This document shows, piece by piece, positions 8,090 through 15,093 of a DNA stretch of 17,512 nucleotides. The stretch is from Alphaproteobacteria bacterium (GTDB lineage Bacteria > Pseudomonadota > Alphaproteobacteria > Rhizobiales > Xanthobacteraceae). The notes under the pieces are model-generated. The model did no database searches. It was given only the letters and a program-made list of their open reading frames with translations, and was not told the origin of the DNA. The translations under genes and the position numbers were made by a program. The stretch covers positions 1,183-18,694 of the forward strand of contig VAZU01000115.1 in NCBI GenBank assembly GCA_005884745.1, in the 5' to 3' direction. Every line of letters begins with the position of its first letter. Position 1 is the stretch's first letter.

Positions 8090-9685
8090 GTGAAGCTCAG
8101 GCGCGTCGCTTACTCGGTCGTGCTCGCATGGGGCTGGCGCCGCGCGGCGATCGCGTTCGGCGCCGGCGCGGTTTCGGTTCTGGCGCTCGCGCCGGTCAAC
8201 GCCTGGCCGGTTCTGTTCCTCACGTTTCCGGTCCTGGTCTGGCTCCTGGACGGTTCGGGCGCGGGGGCGCTCGGCGGAATGGGCAGCGCCGCGATCGCCG
8301 GGTGGTGCTTCGGTTTCGGCTATTTCCTCGCGGGCCTCTACTGGATCGGCTTTGCGTTCCTGGTCGATGTCAAAACCTTCGGCTGGCTGCTGCCGTTCGC
8401 CGTGATCGGGCTTCCGGCGGGGCTCGCGGTCTTCACTGGCCTCGGCCTCGCGTTGGCGCAAGCCTTGTGGACGCGCGGCCCGACCCGGCTGCTCACCCTC
8501 GCCTTGACCTTGACCGCGTCCGAATGGCTGCGGGGACATTTGCTGAGCGGGTTTCCGTGGAATGCCTTCGGCTATGCGCTGACCGGCTCGCTGACGCTGG
8601 CACAGAGCTCGGCCCTCATCGGACTGTGGGGACTGACGTTCTTCGCCGTATATCTGTTCGCGAGCCCCGCCGTGCTCGCCGACGATCCGATGGATCACGG
8701 CCGAGTCTGGCTCGCGCCGGTGCTCGCGCTCGGCGTGCTCGCGGCGCTCGGCGCCTATGGGGCCGTGCGGTTGGCGCACGCGCCGGCGAGCTTCGTGTCC
8801 GGCGTGCGGCTGCGGATCATGCAGCCCAACCTGCCGCAGGACGACAAGTTCAACTACGCGGCAAAGCAACAAGTGATGAGCCGATATCTGACGCTCTCGC
8901 AGCGCGCCGCCGAAGGAGGCTCGGCCGGGCTCAAGGATGTGACGCATCTGATCTGGCCGGAATCGGCATTCCCGTTTTTTCTGACGCATGAACCCGACGC
9001 GCTCGCGCAGATCGCCGCCCTGCTGGCGAACCGCACGGTGCTGATCACCGGAGCGGCGCGCGTCGCGGAGCCGGCGCTCGATGCGGAAGGGCTGCGCGCG
9101 TTCAATTCGATCTATGTCATCGATCGCGACGGGTCGATCCTGGCCGTCTACGACAAGGTGCATCTGGTTCCGTTCGGCGAATATCTGCCGTTCCAGGCGT
9201 TGCTGGAGCGCCTCGGGCTCATGCAGCTGACCAAGGTGCAGGGCGGGTTTCTTGCCGGCGATCGCCGCCGCGCACTGGCCCTGAACAACGCCCCGCCGTT
9301 CCTGCCGCTGATCTGCTACGAGATCATCTTCCCGGACGAGGCGGTGCCGAAAGCGGAGCGCCCGGACTGGCTGCTCAACGTCACCAACGACGGCTGGTTC
9401 GGCAACAGCTCGGGCCCCTATCAGCATTTCCAGCAGGCGCGCGTGCGCGCCATCGAGCAGGGCCTGCCCCTGGTGCGGGCCGCCAACACCGGCATTTCCG
9501 CGGTCGTCGACCCGTTCGGGCGGATCCTCAAAGAGCTGCCGCTCGGGGCCGAGGGGGTGATCGACTCCGAACTGCCCCAGCGCCTCGCGCCGACGCTCTA
9601 TCTGCGCGGCGGAGATGTTTTGGTGAAAATCCTGTTCGGCTTCGGCTTTCTTGTCGTCATTCGCCGACGCTTGCGATCGCCGTGA
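8090..9685 (+). CDS. lnt: Apolipoprotein N-acyltransferase Lnt
   Basis: A 531-residue inner-membrane enzyme that adds the third acyl chain to the N-terminal Cys of lipoproteins. Residues 16-230 hold about six or seven hydrophobic segments, the nitrilase domain spans about 238-495, and one last segment lies at 508-525. The catalytic triad is visible: Glu291 (IWPESAFPF), Lys356 (DKVHLVPFGEYLPF) and Cys409 (PLICYEIIFPDE), followed by NVTNDGWFGNSSGPYQH. The start is GTG at 8090, 15 bases after corC; no better start codon is in frame nearby. Lnt is essential in most Gram-negatives. Confidence 0.96.
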   Translation: MKLRRVAYSVVLAWGWRRAAIAFGAGAVSVLALAPVNAWPVLFLTFPVLVWLLDGSGAGALGGMGSAAIAGWCFGFGYFLAGLYWIGFAFLVDVKTFGWLLPFAVIGLPAGLAVFTGLGLALAQALWTRGPTRLLTLALTLTASEWLRGHLLSGFPWNAFGYALTGSLTLAQSSALIGLWGLTFFAVYLFASPAVLADDPMDHGRVWLAPVLALGVLAALGAYGAVRLAHAPASFVSGVRLRIMQPNLPQDDKFNYAAKQQVMSRYLTLSQRAAEGGSAGLKDVTHLIWPESAFPFFLTHEPDALAQIAALLANRTVLITGAARVAEPALDAEGLRAFNSIYVIDRDGSILAVYDKVHLVPFGEYLPFQALLERLGLMQLTKVQGGFLAGDRRRALALNNAPPFLPLICYEIIFPDEAVPKAERPDWLLNVTNDGWFGNSSGPYQHFQQARVRAIEQGLPLVRAANTGISAVVDPFGRILKELPLGAEGVIDSELPQRLAPTLYLRGGDVLVKILFGFGFLVVIRRRLRSP

Positions 9686-9807
9686 GCCTCGCGCAGGCTC
9701 GAATGCCGATCCCAAGCAGCGGCGAGCCCGGATACGGTGCTCGTCGCGCCCTCCTCGGCACCCGCGATCCGCTCTCTTGACCGCACTCGCGGACGCTGCA
9801 ACAACCG

Positions 9808-9838
9808 CCGCCGTCCAGGGTCGCGAGACGCCCGGCGG
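9808..9838 (+). promoter_or_regulatory. Hairpin next to the metK ribosome site
   Basis: CCGCCG (9808-9813) pairs with CGGCGG (9833-9838). Inside it a short stem (18-19/31-32, then 20-22/27-29 of 98xx) is capped by a GCGA tetraloop at 9823-9826. The distal arm runs into the metK Shine-Dalgarno (GGGGAG, 9837-9842), ten bases before the GTG. The fold could restrict ribosome access. A TTGACC at 9777-9782 could be a -35, but I see no convincing -10. No known SAM riboswitch pattern is recognised. Confidence 0.35.
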
Positions 9839-9848
9839 GGAGAGCGCA

Positions 9849-11042
9849 GTGTCACGCACGAGCTATCTGTTCACCAGCGAGTCGGTGGCCGAAGGCCATC
9901 CGGACAAGGTCTGCGACCGGATTTCCGACGAGGTGGTGGACGCGTTCCTCGAGCTCGCGCCGCGGCACGGCTGGGAGCCGGGCCAGATCCGCGTCGCCTG
10001 CGAGACGCTCGCCACCACCAACCGCGTCGTGATCGCCGGGGAGACGCGCGGGCCCGCGGCGATCACCCGCGATTACGTGTCCCACATCGCGCGCCTGGCG
10101 ATCAAGGACATCGGCTACGAGCAAGCCGGATTCCATTGGGAAAAAGCGGACATCGCCGTGCACCTGCACGCGCAATCGGCCGATATCGCGCAAGGCGTCG
10201 ATTCGACCGGCAACAAGGACGAGGGCGCGGGCGACCAGGGCATCATGTTCGGCTATGCGTGCGTCGAAACGCCGGAACTGATGCCGGCGCCGATCTATTA
10301 CGCGCACCGCGTCCTGAAGCTGCTTTCCGAGGCGCGTCGATCCGGAGAAACCGAAGCGCTCGGCCCGGACGCCAAGAGCCAGGTCACCGTGCGCTACGAG
10401 GACGGCAAGCCGGTCGAAGCCACCCAGATCGTGGTATCGACGCAGCACTTCGACGAGCATCTGTCGTCTCACGACGTGCGGGCGATCATCGAGCCCTACG
10501 TGCGCAAAGCGTTCCCGCCCGGCTGGATCACCAAGTCGACGGTGTGGCACGTCAATCCGACCGGCAAATTCGTCATCGGCGGCCCGGATGGCGATTGCGG
10601 CCTGACCGGGCGCAAGATCATCGTCGATACCTATGGGGGCGCCGCGCCGCACGGCGGCGGTGCATTTTCCGGCAAGGATCCGTCCAAGGTCGACCGTTCG
10701 GCGGCCTATGCGGCGCGCTATCTCGCCAAGAACGTCGTCGCGGCGGGGTTGGCGTCGCGATGCACCATTCAGCTTTCCTACGCGATCGGGATTTCGCAAC
10801 CGCTCTCGCTCTACGTGGATCTGCACGGCACCGGCGAAATTCCCGAAGCCCGGGTCGAGAAGGCTTTGGGGCAGGTGATGGATCTCTCTCCCCGCGGCAT
10901 CCGCGAACACCTCGGGCTCAGCCGGCCGATCTATGCGCGCACCGCCGCGTACGGCCACTTCGGCCGCAAACCGGAGAACGATGGCGGCTTCTCGTGGGAG
11001 AAGACCGATCTCGTCGGCGCGATCCGCGGTGCAGTCTCCTGA
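9849..11042 (+). CDS. metK: S-adenosylmethionine synthase MetK
   Basis: A 397-residue methionine adenosyltransferase forming SAM from methionine and ATP. Signature segments are SESVAEGHPDK (10-20), GAGDQGIMFGYA (126-137) and the glycine-rich GGGAFSGKD (269-277); all three core domains are full length. The protein supplies SAM to the methyl- and radical-SAM enzymes encoded nearby (TrmB, MiaB). The start is GTG at 9849 with GGGGAG at 9837-9842; the frame remains open far upstream but that part overlaps lnt and is not conserved. In many rhizobia I recall a small helix-turn-helix regulator between lnt and metK; the 163 bases here hold none. Confidence 0.97.
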   Translation: MSRTSYLFTSESVAEGHPDKVCDRISDEVVDAFLELAPRHGWEPGQIRVACETLATTNRVVIAGETRGPAAITRDYVSHIARLAIKDIGYEQAGFHWEKADIAVHLHAQSADIAQGVDSTGNKDEGAGDQGIMFGYACVETPELMPAPIYYAHRVLKLLSEARRSGETEALGPDAKSQVTVRYEDGKPVEATQIVVSTQHFDEHLSSHDVRAIIEPYVRKAFPPGWITKSTVWHVNPTGKFVIGGPDGDCGLTGRKIIVDTYGGAAPHGGGAFSGKDPSKVDRSAAYAARYLAKNVVAAGLASRCTIQLSYAIGISQPLSLYVDLHGTGEIPEARVEKALGQVMDLSPRGIREHLGLSRPIYARTAAYGHFGRKPENDGGFSWEKTDLVGAIRGAVS

Positions 11043-11067
11043 ACAGCGGGCCAAGCTGCGGGGCGGC

Positions 11068-11787
11068 ATGCCGCCGGCAGCGGGAATGACCGCAAAGATC
11101 CCGGATTCGCCAGCGGCACGGCGCTTTTTCGGACGGCGCAAAGGTCACCGGCTTCGGGCGCATCAGGCCGAGCTGATCGAAACCTTGCTGCCGCGCCTCG
11201 CGCTCGATTTGCGCCAGCCCGCCGCCGAACCGCTCACAGCTTTGTTCCCGGTGCCCGTCACCGAAGTGCGGCTCGAGATCGGATTCGGCGGCGGGGAGCA
11301 TCTCATCGCCGAGGCCGGTCGCAACCCGCACATTGGATTCCTCGGCTGCGAGCCGTTCGTGAACGGAATGGCCAAGGCGCTGGCCGCCATCGAAGCCCAG
11401 GGCTCGGGCAATGTCCGGCTGCACCTCGGCGACGCGGTACCGGTGCTTTCCTGGCTGCCGCCGGCCTCGCTTGCCGGCGTCGATCTGCTCTACCCCGATC
11501 CATGGCCGAAACGCCGGCACTGGAAGCGGCGCCTCATCCAGGACGATACGGTCGCGGCGATGGCGCGGGTGCTGCGGCCAGAAGGGCTGTTCCGCTTCGC
11601 GAGCGACAGCGCGGATTATGCCGCATGGACGCTGCTGCGGTTCCTGCGCGCGCCCGACTTTGCCTGGACGCCGGAACGCGCCGACGATTGGCGCAAGCCC
11701 TGGCCGGATTTTCTGGACACGCGCTACCACCGCAAGGCGGCGCGGGAGGGCCGCGCCCCGACGTACCTGGTGTTTCGACGCAGGTGA
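11068..11787 (+). CDS. trmB: tRNA (guanine-N7-)-methyltransferase TrmB
   Basis: About 239 residues; forms m7G46 in the variable loop of tRNAs using SAM. FFGRRKG (20-26) is the usual alphaproteobacterial opening, LEIGFGGGEHL (69-79) is the SAM-binding motif, and LLYPDPWPKRRHWKRR (140-155) is the TrmB signature with the catalytic Asp and tRNA-binding residues. The C-terminus RKAAREGRAPTYLVFRRR is intact. The start is uncertain: ATG 11068 has a G-rich stretch at 11058-11063, ATG 11086 gives a more typical N-terminus but no ribosome site, and GTG 11029 would overlap metK. Gap to metK is 25 bases with the chosen start. Confidence 0.92.
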   Translation: MPPAAGMTAKIPDSPAARRFFGRRKGHRLRAHQAELIETLLPRLALDLRQPAAEPLTALFPVPVTEVRLEIGFGGGEHLIAEAGRNPHIGFLGCEPFVNGMAKALAAIEAQGSGNVRLHLGDAVPVLSWLPPASLAGVDLLYPDPWPKRRHWKRRLIQDDTVAAMARVLRPEGLFRFASDSADYAAWTLLRFLRAPDFAWTPERADDWRKPWPDFLDTRYHRKAAREGRAPTYLVFRRR

Positions 11788-11789
11788 TA

Positions 11790-11807
11790 GGGTTCGGCAA
11801 CGAGCCC
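11790..11807 (+). other. GNRA-capped hairpin after trmB
   Basis: GGGTTCG (11790-11796) pairs with CGAGCCC (11801-11807), with one G-U wobble in RNA, around a GCAA tetraloop. It starts two bases after the trmB stop. No T-run follows, so it is not an intrinsic terminator; it may protect the 3' end of the metK-trmB transcript or be chance. Confidence 0.35.
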
Positions 11808-11860
11808 GGTAGAGGAATGGCGCGGAGCCGATGCCGTCCCGAGAACGTCATGGCTCGCGC

Positions 11861-11888
11861 TTGCATTCCCCGCGTAAATCGCTATATT
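11861..11888 (+). promoter_or_regulatory. Sigma70-like promoter of the rimP-nusA-infB operon
   Basis: TTGCAT (11861-11866) and TATATT (11883-11888) are separated by 16 bases. Both are close to consensus and stand out in this GC-rich window. They lie 74 bases after trmB and just ahead of the structured leader, with a predicted start of transcription near 11894-11897. It is the best promoter in the window. Confidence 0.75.
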
Positions 11889-11894
11889 CCGGTC

Positions 11895-11971
11895 GTCTGT
11901 ATGGACATCTCATAACGTTCGGAGTTCCGAACGGCTATCGAGAGTGGGCCCCCCGGGACCCGCTCTTTTTT
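11895..11971 (+). ncRNA. rimP-leader-type attenuator RNA
   Basis: Between the promoter and rimP lie two hairpins. The first pairs CGTTCGG (11916-11922) with CCGAACG (11927-11933) around AGTT. The second (11941-11966) is an intrinsic terminator. This architecture, a stem followed by a terminator directly before rimP, matches the alphaproteobacterial rimP leader described in Rfam as a putative attenuator. The ligand or sensing factor is not known to me. A second copy of CCGAAC at 11977-11982, past the terminator, could also pair with the 5' arm. The region also could release a terminated RNA of about 75 nt. The 5' end is estimated from the promoter. Confidence 0.68.
11941..11971 (+). terminator. 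Intrinsic terminator in the rimP leader
   Basis: AGAGTGGG (11941-11948) pairs with CCCGCTCT (11959-11966), one T-G wobble, around a ten-base C/G-rich loop, and is followed by a run of T (11966-11971). It lies after the promoter and 27 bases before the rimP ATG, so it must be partly read through for rimP, nusA and infB to be made from this promoter. Confidence 0.82.
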
Positions 11972-11997
11972 GTTACCCGAACAGGTTGTCGAACCGC

Positions 11998-12675
11998 ATG
12001 ATCGCGCCGACGATTGTGAGCGAACGATCCGAGCCGCGCCTCATCCCCGAGACCGGGCTGGCGGCGCGGGTGGCTGGCATTGCTGAGCCCTTGCTCGAAG
12101 GCCTGGGCTTTCGCATCGTGCGGGTGCGCATTTCGGGGATGTCGGGCATGACGGTGCAGATCATGGCCGAGCGTCCGGATGGGACCATGAACATCGAGGA
12201 CTGCGAAAACGCCTCGCGCGCGCTCTCCCCGGTGCTCGATGTGGAGGATTTGATCGACCGCGCCTACCGGCTGGAGGTCTCCTCGCCCGGCATCGATCGC
12301 CCACTGGTGCGCCGGTCGGACTTCGAACGCTTCGCCGGACACGTGGTCAAGGTGGAGATGGCGGTCGCCCGCGACGGCCGCCGGCGTTTCCGCGGTGTCC
12401 TGCTCGGCGTCGAAGGCGAGACGGCGAAAATCCGGCGCGACGACGCCAAGGAGGGCGAAACCGCGGAGGTGCAATTGCCCATCGCCGACATGGCCGAGGC
12501 GCGGCTCGTGCTCACGGATGCGCTCATTACCGAATCGCTCAGGCGGGCCAAAGCCGCGGAGCGGACGGCGGAAATCGCGGGTTCGCCGCATCGTTCCGGC
12601 AACCAGGATGATCAGGGAAAATTCCGGCACGGGTCCGGCACGAGCCGCCCCGTCGCCCATCATGAGGGAGAATGA
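11998..12675 (+). CDS. rimP: Ribosome maturation factor RimP
   Basis: A 225-residue protein needed for 30S subunit assembly. The N-terminal domain (about 18-95) contains GFRIVRVRISG, VQIMAERPDGTMNIEDCE, SRALSPVLDV and YRLEVSSPGIDRPL, all diagnostic. The SH3-like C-terminal domain runs about 98-175. A charged tail of about 45 residues rich in His, Ser, Gly and Glu follows, typical of the long rhizobial form rather than the 150-residue E. coli one. I chose ATG 11998; the frame is open back to 11944 but that overlaps the terminator. No clear Shine-Dalgarno is present; GTG at 12013-12015 is another option. First gene after the attenuator and three bases before nusA. Confidence 0.94.
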   Translation: MIAPTIVSERSEPRLIPETGLAARVAGIAEPLLEGLGFRIVRVRISGMSGMTVQIMAERPDGTMNIEDCENASRALSPVLDVEDLIDRAYRLEVSSPGIDRPLVRRSDFERFAGHVVKVEMAVARDGRRRFRGVLLGVEGETAKIRRDDAKEGETAEVQLPIADMAEARLVLTDALITESLRRAKAAERTAEIAGSPHRSGNQDDQGKFRHGSGTSRPVAHHEGE

Positions 12676-12678
12676 TCG

Positions 12679-14283
12679 ATGGCTGTCAGCGCCAATCGGC
12701 TAGAGCTGCTGCAGATCGCCGACGCGGTTGCCCGCGAGAAGGCGATCGACCGCAGCATCGTGATCACCGCCATGGAGGACGCGATCGCCAAGGCTGCGCG
12801 CTCGCGCTACGGCAGCGAGACCGACGTCCACGCCGACATCAATGCCAAGACCGGCGAGCTGCGGCTTTCCCGGCATCTGCTGGTGGTCGAGCATGTGGAG
12901 AATCCCGCAAGCCAGATCAGCCTGGAGGATGCCCGCAGGCACAATCCCGCCGCGCAGATCGGCGACACCATCGCGGACGCGCTGCCGCCGCTCGAATACG
13001 GGCGCATCGCCGCGCAATCGGCAAAGCAGGTCATCGTCCAGAAGGTCCGCGAGGCCGAACGCGATCGGCAATACCAGGAATACAAGGATCGTATCGGCGA
13101 CGTCGTCAACGGCATCGTCAAACGGGTCGAATACGGCAACGTCGTCGTCGATCTAGGCCGCGGCGAGGCGATCGTGCGCCGCGACGAGATGCTGCCGCGC
13201 GAGGTGTTCCGCAACGGCGACCGCATTCGCGCCTATATCTACGACGTGCGCCGGGAAGCCCGCGGGCCGCAGATCTTTCTCTCCCGCACCCATCCGCAAT
13301 TCATGGCGAAGCTGTTCGCCCAGGAAGTGCCGGAGATCTACGACAGCATCGTCGAGGTCAAGGCGGTGGCGCGCGACCCCGGATCGCGGGCGAAGATCGC
13401 GGTGATCTCCCGCGACTCCTCGGTCGATCCGGTCGGCGCCTGCGTCGGCATGCGCGGCTCGCGCGTGCAGGCGGTCGTCAACGAGCTGCAGGGGGAGAAG
13501 ATCGACATCATTCCGTGGTCGCCGGACATCGCCACCTTCGTGGTGAACGCGCTGGCGCCGGCCGAAGTCGCCAAGGTCGTGCTCGATGAGGAGCGCGAGC
13601 GCATCGAGGTCGTGGTCCCGGACCAGCAGCTCTCGCTGGCGATCGGACGTCGCGGCCAGAACGTGCGCCTCGCGTCGCAGCTTACCGGCTGGGACATCGA
13701 CATCCTCACCGAGCAGGAGGAGTCCGAGCGCCGCCAAGCGGAGTTCGAGAACCGCACCCGCATGTTCATGGATGCGCTCAACGTCGACGAGGTCGTGGGC
13801 CAGCTGCTGGCCTCCGAAGGCTTCACGTCGGTGGAGGAGCTCGCCTTCGTGGACGAGAAGGAGATCGCCTCGATCGAGGGCTTCGACGCCGATACCGCCC
13901 AGGAGCTGCAGACGCGGGCGCGCGATTATCTCGCTCGCATCGAGGCGGAATTCGATGCCAAGCGTCGCGAACTCGGCGTCGAGGACGCCTTGAAGGAAGT
14001 GCCCGGCGTCACCTCGCGCATGCTGGTCGCGTTCGGCGAGAATGGCGTCAAGTCGGTCGAGGACTTGGCCGGGTGCGCGACCGACGAGGTTTCCGGCTGG
14101 AGTGAGCGCAAGGACGGCGAGACTGTTCGCCATCCCGGCATTCTCGACGGCTTCGAGCTCACGCGCGAAGACGCCGAGGCAATCATCATGCAGGCGCGGG
14201 TCAAGGCCGGATGGGTCGATGCCGCCGATTTGGCGCCTCCGCCGGAGGCGGAGCCCGCGCCAGCGACGGAGGTGCAAGGGTAA
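12679..14283 (+). CDS. nusA: Transcription termination/antitermination factor NusA
   Basis: A 534-residue RNA-polymerase-bound factor that governs pausing, termination and rRNA antitermination. Domains in order: RNAP-binding N-terminal domain (1-130), S1 domain (138-203, GDVVNGIVKRVEYGNVVVDL), KH1 (about 215-285, GACVGMRGSR), KH2 (about 290-350, AIGRRGQNVRLASQLTGWDI) and two acidic helix-hairpin-helix repeats (about 365-505). The Shine-Dalgarno GAGGGAG at 12664-12670 is the best in the window. The start lies three bases after the rimP stop, so the two are tightly linked. NusA is known to feed back on this operon in E. coli; whether it acts on the leader here is inference. Confidence 0.98.
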   Translation: MAVSANRLELLQIADAVAREKAIDRSIVITAMEDAIAKAARSRYGSETDVHADINAKTGELRLSRHLLVVEHVENPASQISLEDARRHNPAAQIGDTIADALPPLEYGRIAAQSAKQVIVQKVREAERDRQYQEYKDRIGDVVNGIVKRVEYGNVVVDLGRGEAIVRRDEMLPREVFRNGDRIRAYIYDVRREARGPQIFLSRTHPQFMAKLFAQEVPEIYDSIVEVKAVARDPGSRAKIAVISRDSSVDPVGACVGMRGSRVQAVVNELQGEKIDIIPWSPDIATFVVNALAPAEVAKVVLDEERERIEVVVPDQQLSLAIGRRGQNVRLASQLTGWDIDILTEQEESERRQAEFENRTRMFMDALNVDEVVGQLLASEGFTSVEELAFVDEKEIASIEGFDADTAQELQTRARDYLARIEAEFDAKRRELGVEDALKEVPGVTSRMLVAFGENGVKSVEDLAGCATDEVSGWSERKDGETVRHPGILDGFELTREDAEAIIMQARVKAGWVDAADLAPPPEAEPAPATEVQG

Positions 14284-14304
14284 ACCCGCGCGCGGATCGC
14301 GTTC

Positions 14305-14967
14305 ATGCTGGCTCCAGTCGACCCAATGGATGCCGGGCCGCGGAAGAAAGCCGCGGCCACTGAGCGACTTTGTGTCGCGACCCGGCGCGTCAAGCCGACC
14401 ACGGACATGATCCGGTTCGTCGTCGGCCCCGACGGGCAGGTCGTGGCCGACCTCAAGCGCAAGCTGCCGGGCCGTGGCGTATGGGTCACGGCGACGCGCC
14501 AGGCGCTTGCCGAGGCGATCCGACGCAAGACCTTGGCGCGCGCCTTCAAACGCGAGGTACGGGTCGAACCGGACCTCGCCGATCGTGTCGAGGCCTTGCT
14601 GGAGCGCTCGGCCTTGGATGCCCTGGCGATCGCCCGCAAGGCCGGAGCGTTGGCCGCGGGTTTCGCCAAGGTCGAAGCGGCGCTGCAACGGGCGGGCGTC
14701 GTCGCACTCATCCACGCGGCCGACGCCGGCCCCGACGGATTGGCCAAGATCGCGGCGGCGGCGAGGCGCCGGACCGGCTCGCAGGCCGAGCGCATTCCGG
14801 TCATCGAGCTATTCAGCTCGGCGCAATTGGATTTGGCACTGGGCAGGGCAAATGTGATACATGCTGCCCTGCTCGCGGACCGGGCCGGCGACAGCTTTCT
14901 TGCGCGCTGTCGCAGCCTCGAACGCTTCCGGACCGGCATTCCGGAGGATCGACACGGCGCCTCGTGA
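14305..14967 (+). CDS. ylxR: YlxR (DUF448) - L7Ae/L30e fusion RNA-binding protein
   Basis: A 220-residue two-domain protein. The N-terminal YlxR/DUF448 domain (about 18-85) shows RLCVATRRVKP, MIRFVVGPDG and the KLPGRGVWV motif, with Cys23 at the usual place. The C-terminal half (about 100-190) resembles an L7Ae/L30e RNA-binding domain: LDALAIARKAGALAAGFAKVEAAL then VVALIHAADAGPDGLAKI. In Firmicutes these are two separate genes (ylxR and ylxQ) between nusA and infB; alphaproteobacteria usually carry them fused. The function is probably RNA or RNase-P related but not settled. ATG 14305 lies 21 bases after nusA without a clear ribosome site; ATG 14326 is an alternative. Confidence 0.88.
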   Translation: MLAPVDPMDAGPRKKAAATERLCVATRRVKPTTDMIRFVVGPDGQVVADLKRKLPGRGVWVTATRQALAEAIRRKTLARAFKREVRVEPDLADRVEALLERSALDALAIARKAGALAAGFAKVEAALQRAGVVALIHAADAGPDGLAKIAAAARRRTGSQAERIPVIELFSSAQLDLALGRANVIHAALLADRAGDSFLARCRSLERFRTGIPEDRHGAS

Positions 14968-14985
14968 TCGGCGGAGGTGCCAGCA

Positions 14986-15069
14986 GGGTCCCGGAGACCC
15001 GAGCTGCCGGAACGGCAGTCGCGTAGGCTTCATTGGTGCGGATTGCCTGGAGAACCTCTGGATCCAGGC
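14986..15069 (+). promoter_or_regulatory. Three successive hairpins between ylxR and infB
   Basis: The 126-base gap holds GGGTC/GACCC (14986-14990 with 14996-15000), CTGCCG/CGGCAG around GAA (15004-15009 with 15013-15018), and GCCTGGA/TCCAGGC (15045-15051 with 15063-15069). None has a T-run. They may be a 5' leader, RNA-processing sites or stability elements for infB; no promoter is clear. Confidence 0.4.
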
Positions 15070-15093
15070 ATCCCGCTCAGGACTGGGACTTGA

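Noticed and set aside
9781..9851. A SAM-II or SAM/SAH riboswitch before metK
   Set aside because: A hairpin exists, but I cannot find the conserved pseudoknot bases of these classes; kept only as an unassigned structure.
6530..9859. A 1109-codon open frame on the - strand over ybeY, corC and lnt
   Set aside because: It is the mirror of strong codon bias in GC-rich genes; its product is Arg/His/Asp-rich and matches no family, while the + strand genes have clear catalytic motifs.
11788..11997. An initiator tRNA gene (metY) before rimP as in E. coli
   Set aside because: No cloverleaf, no GTTCGAATC-like T-loop with matching acceptor arms; the region is promoter, hairpin and terminator.
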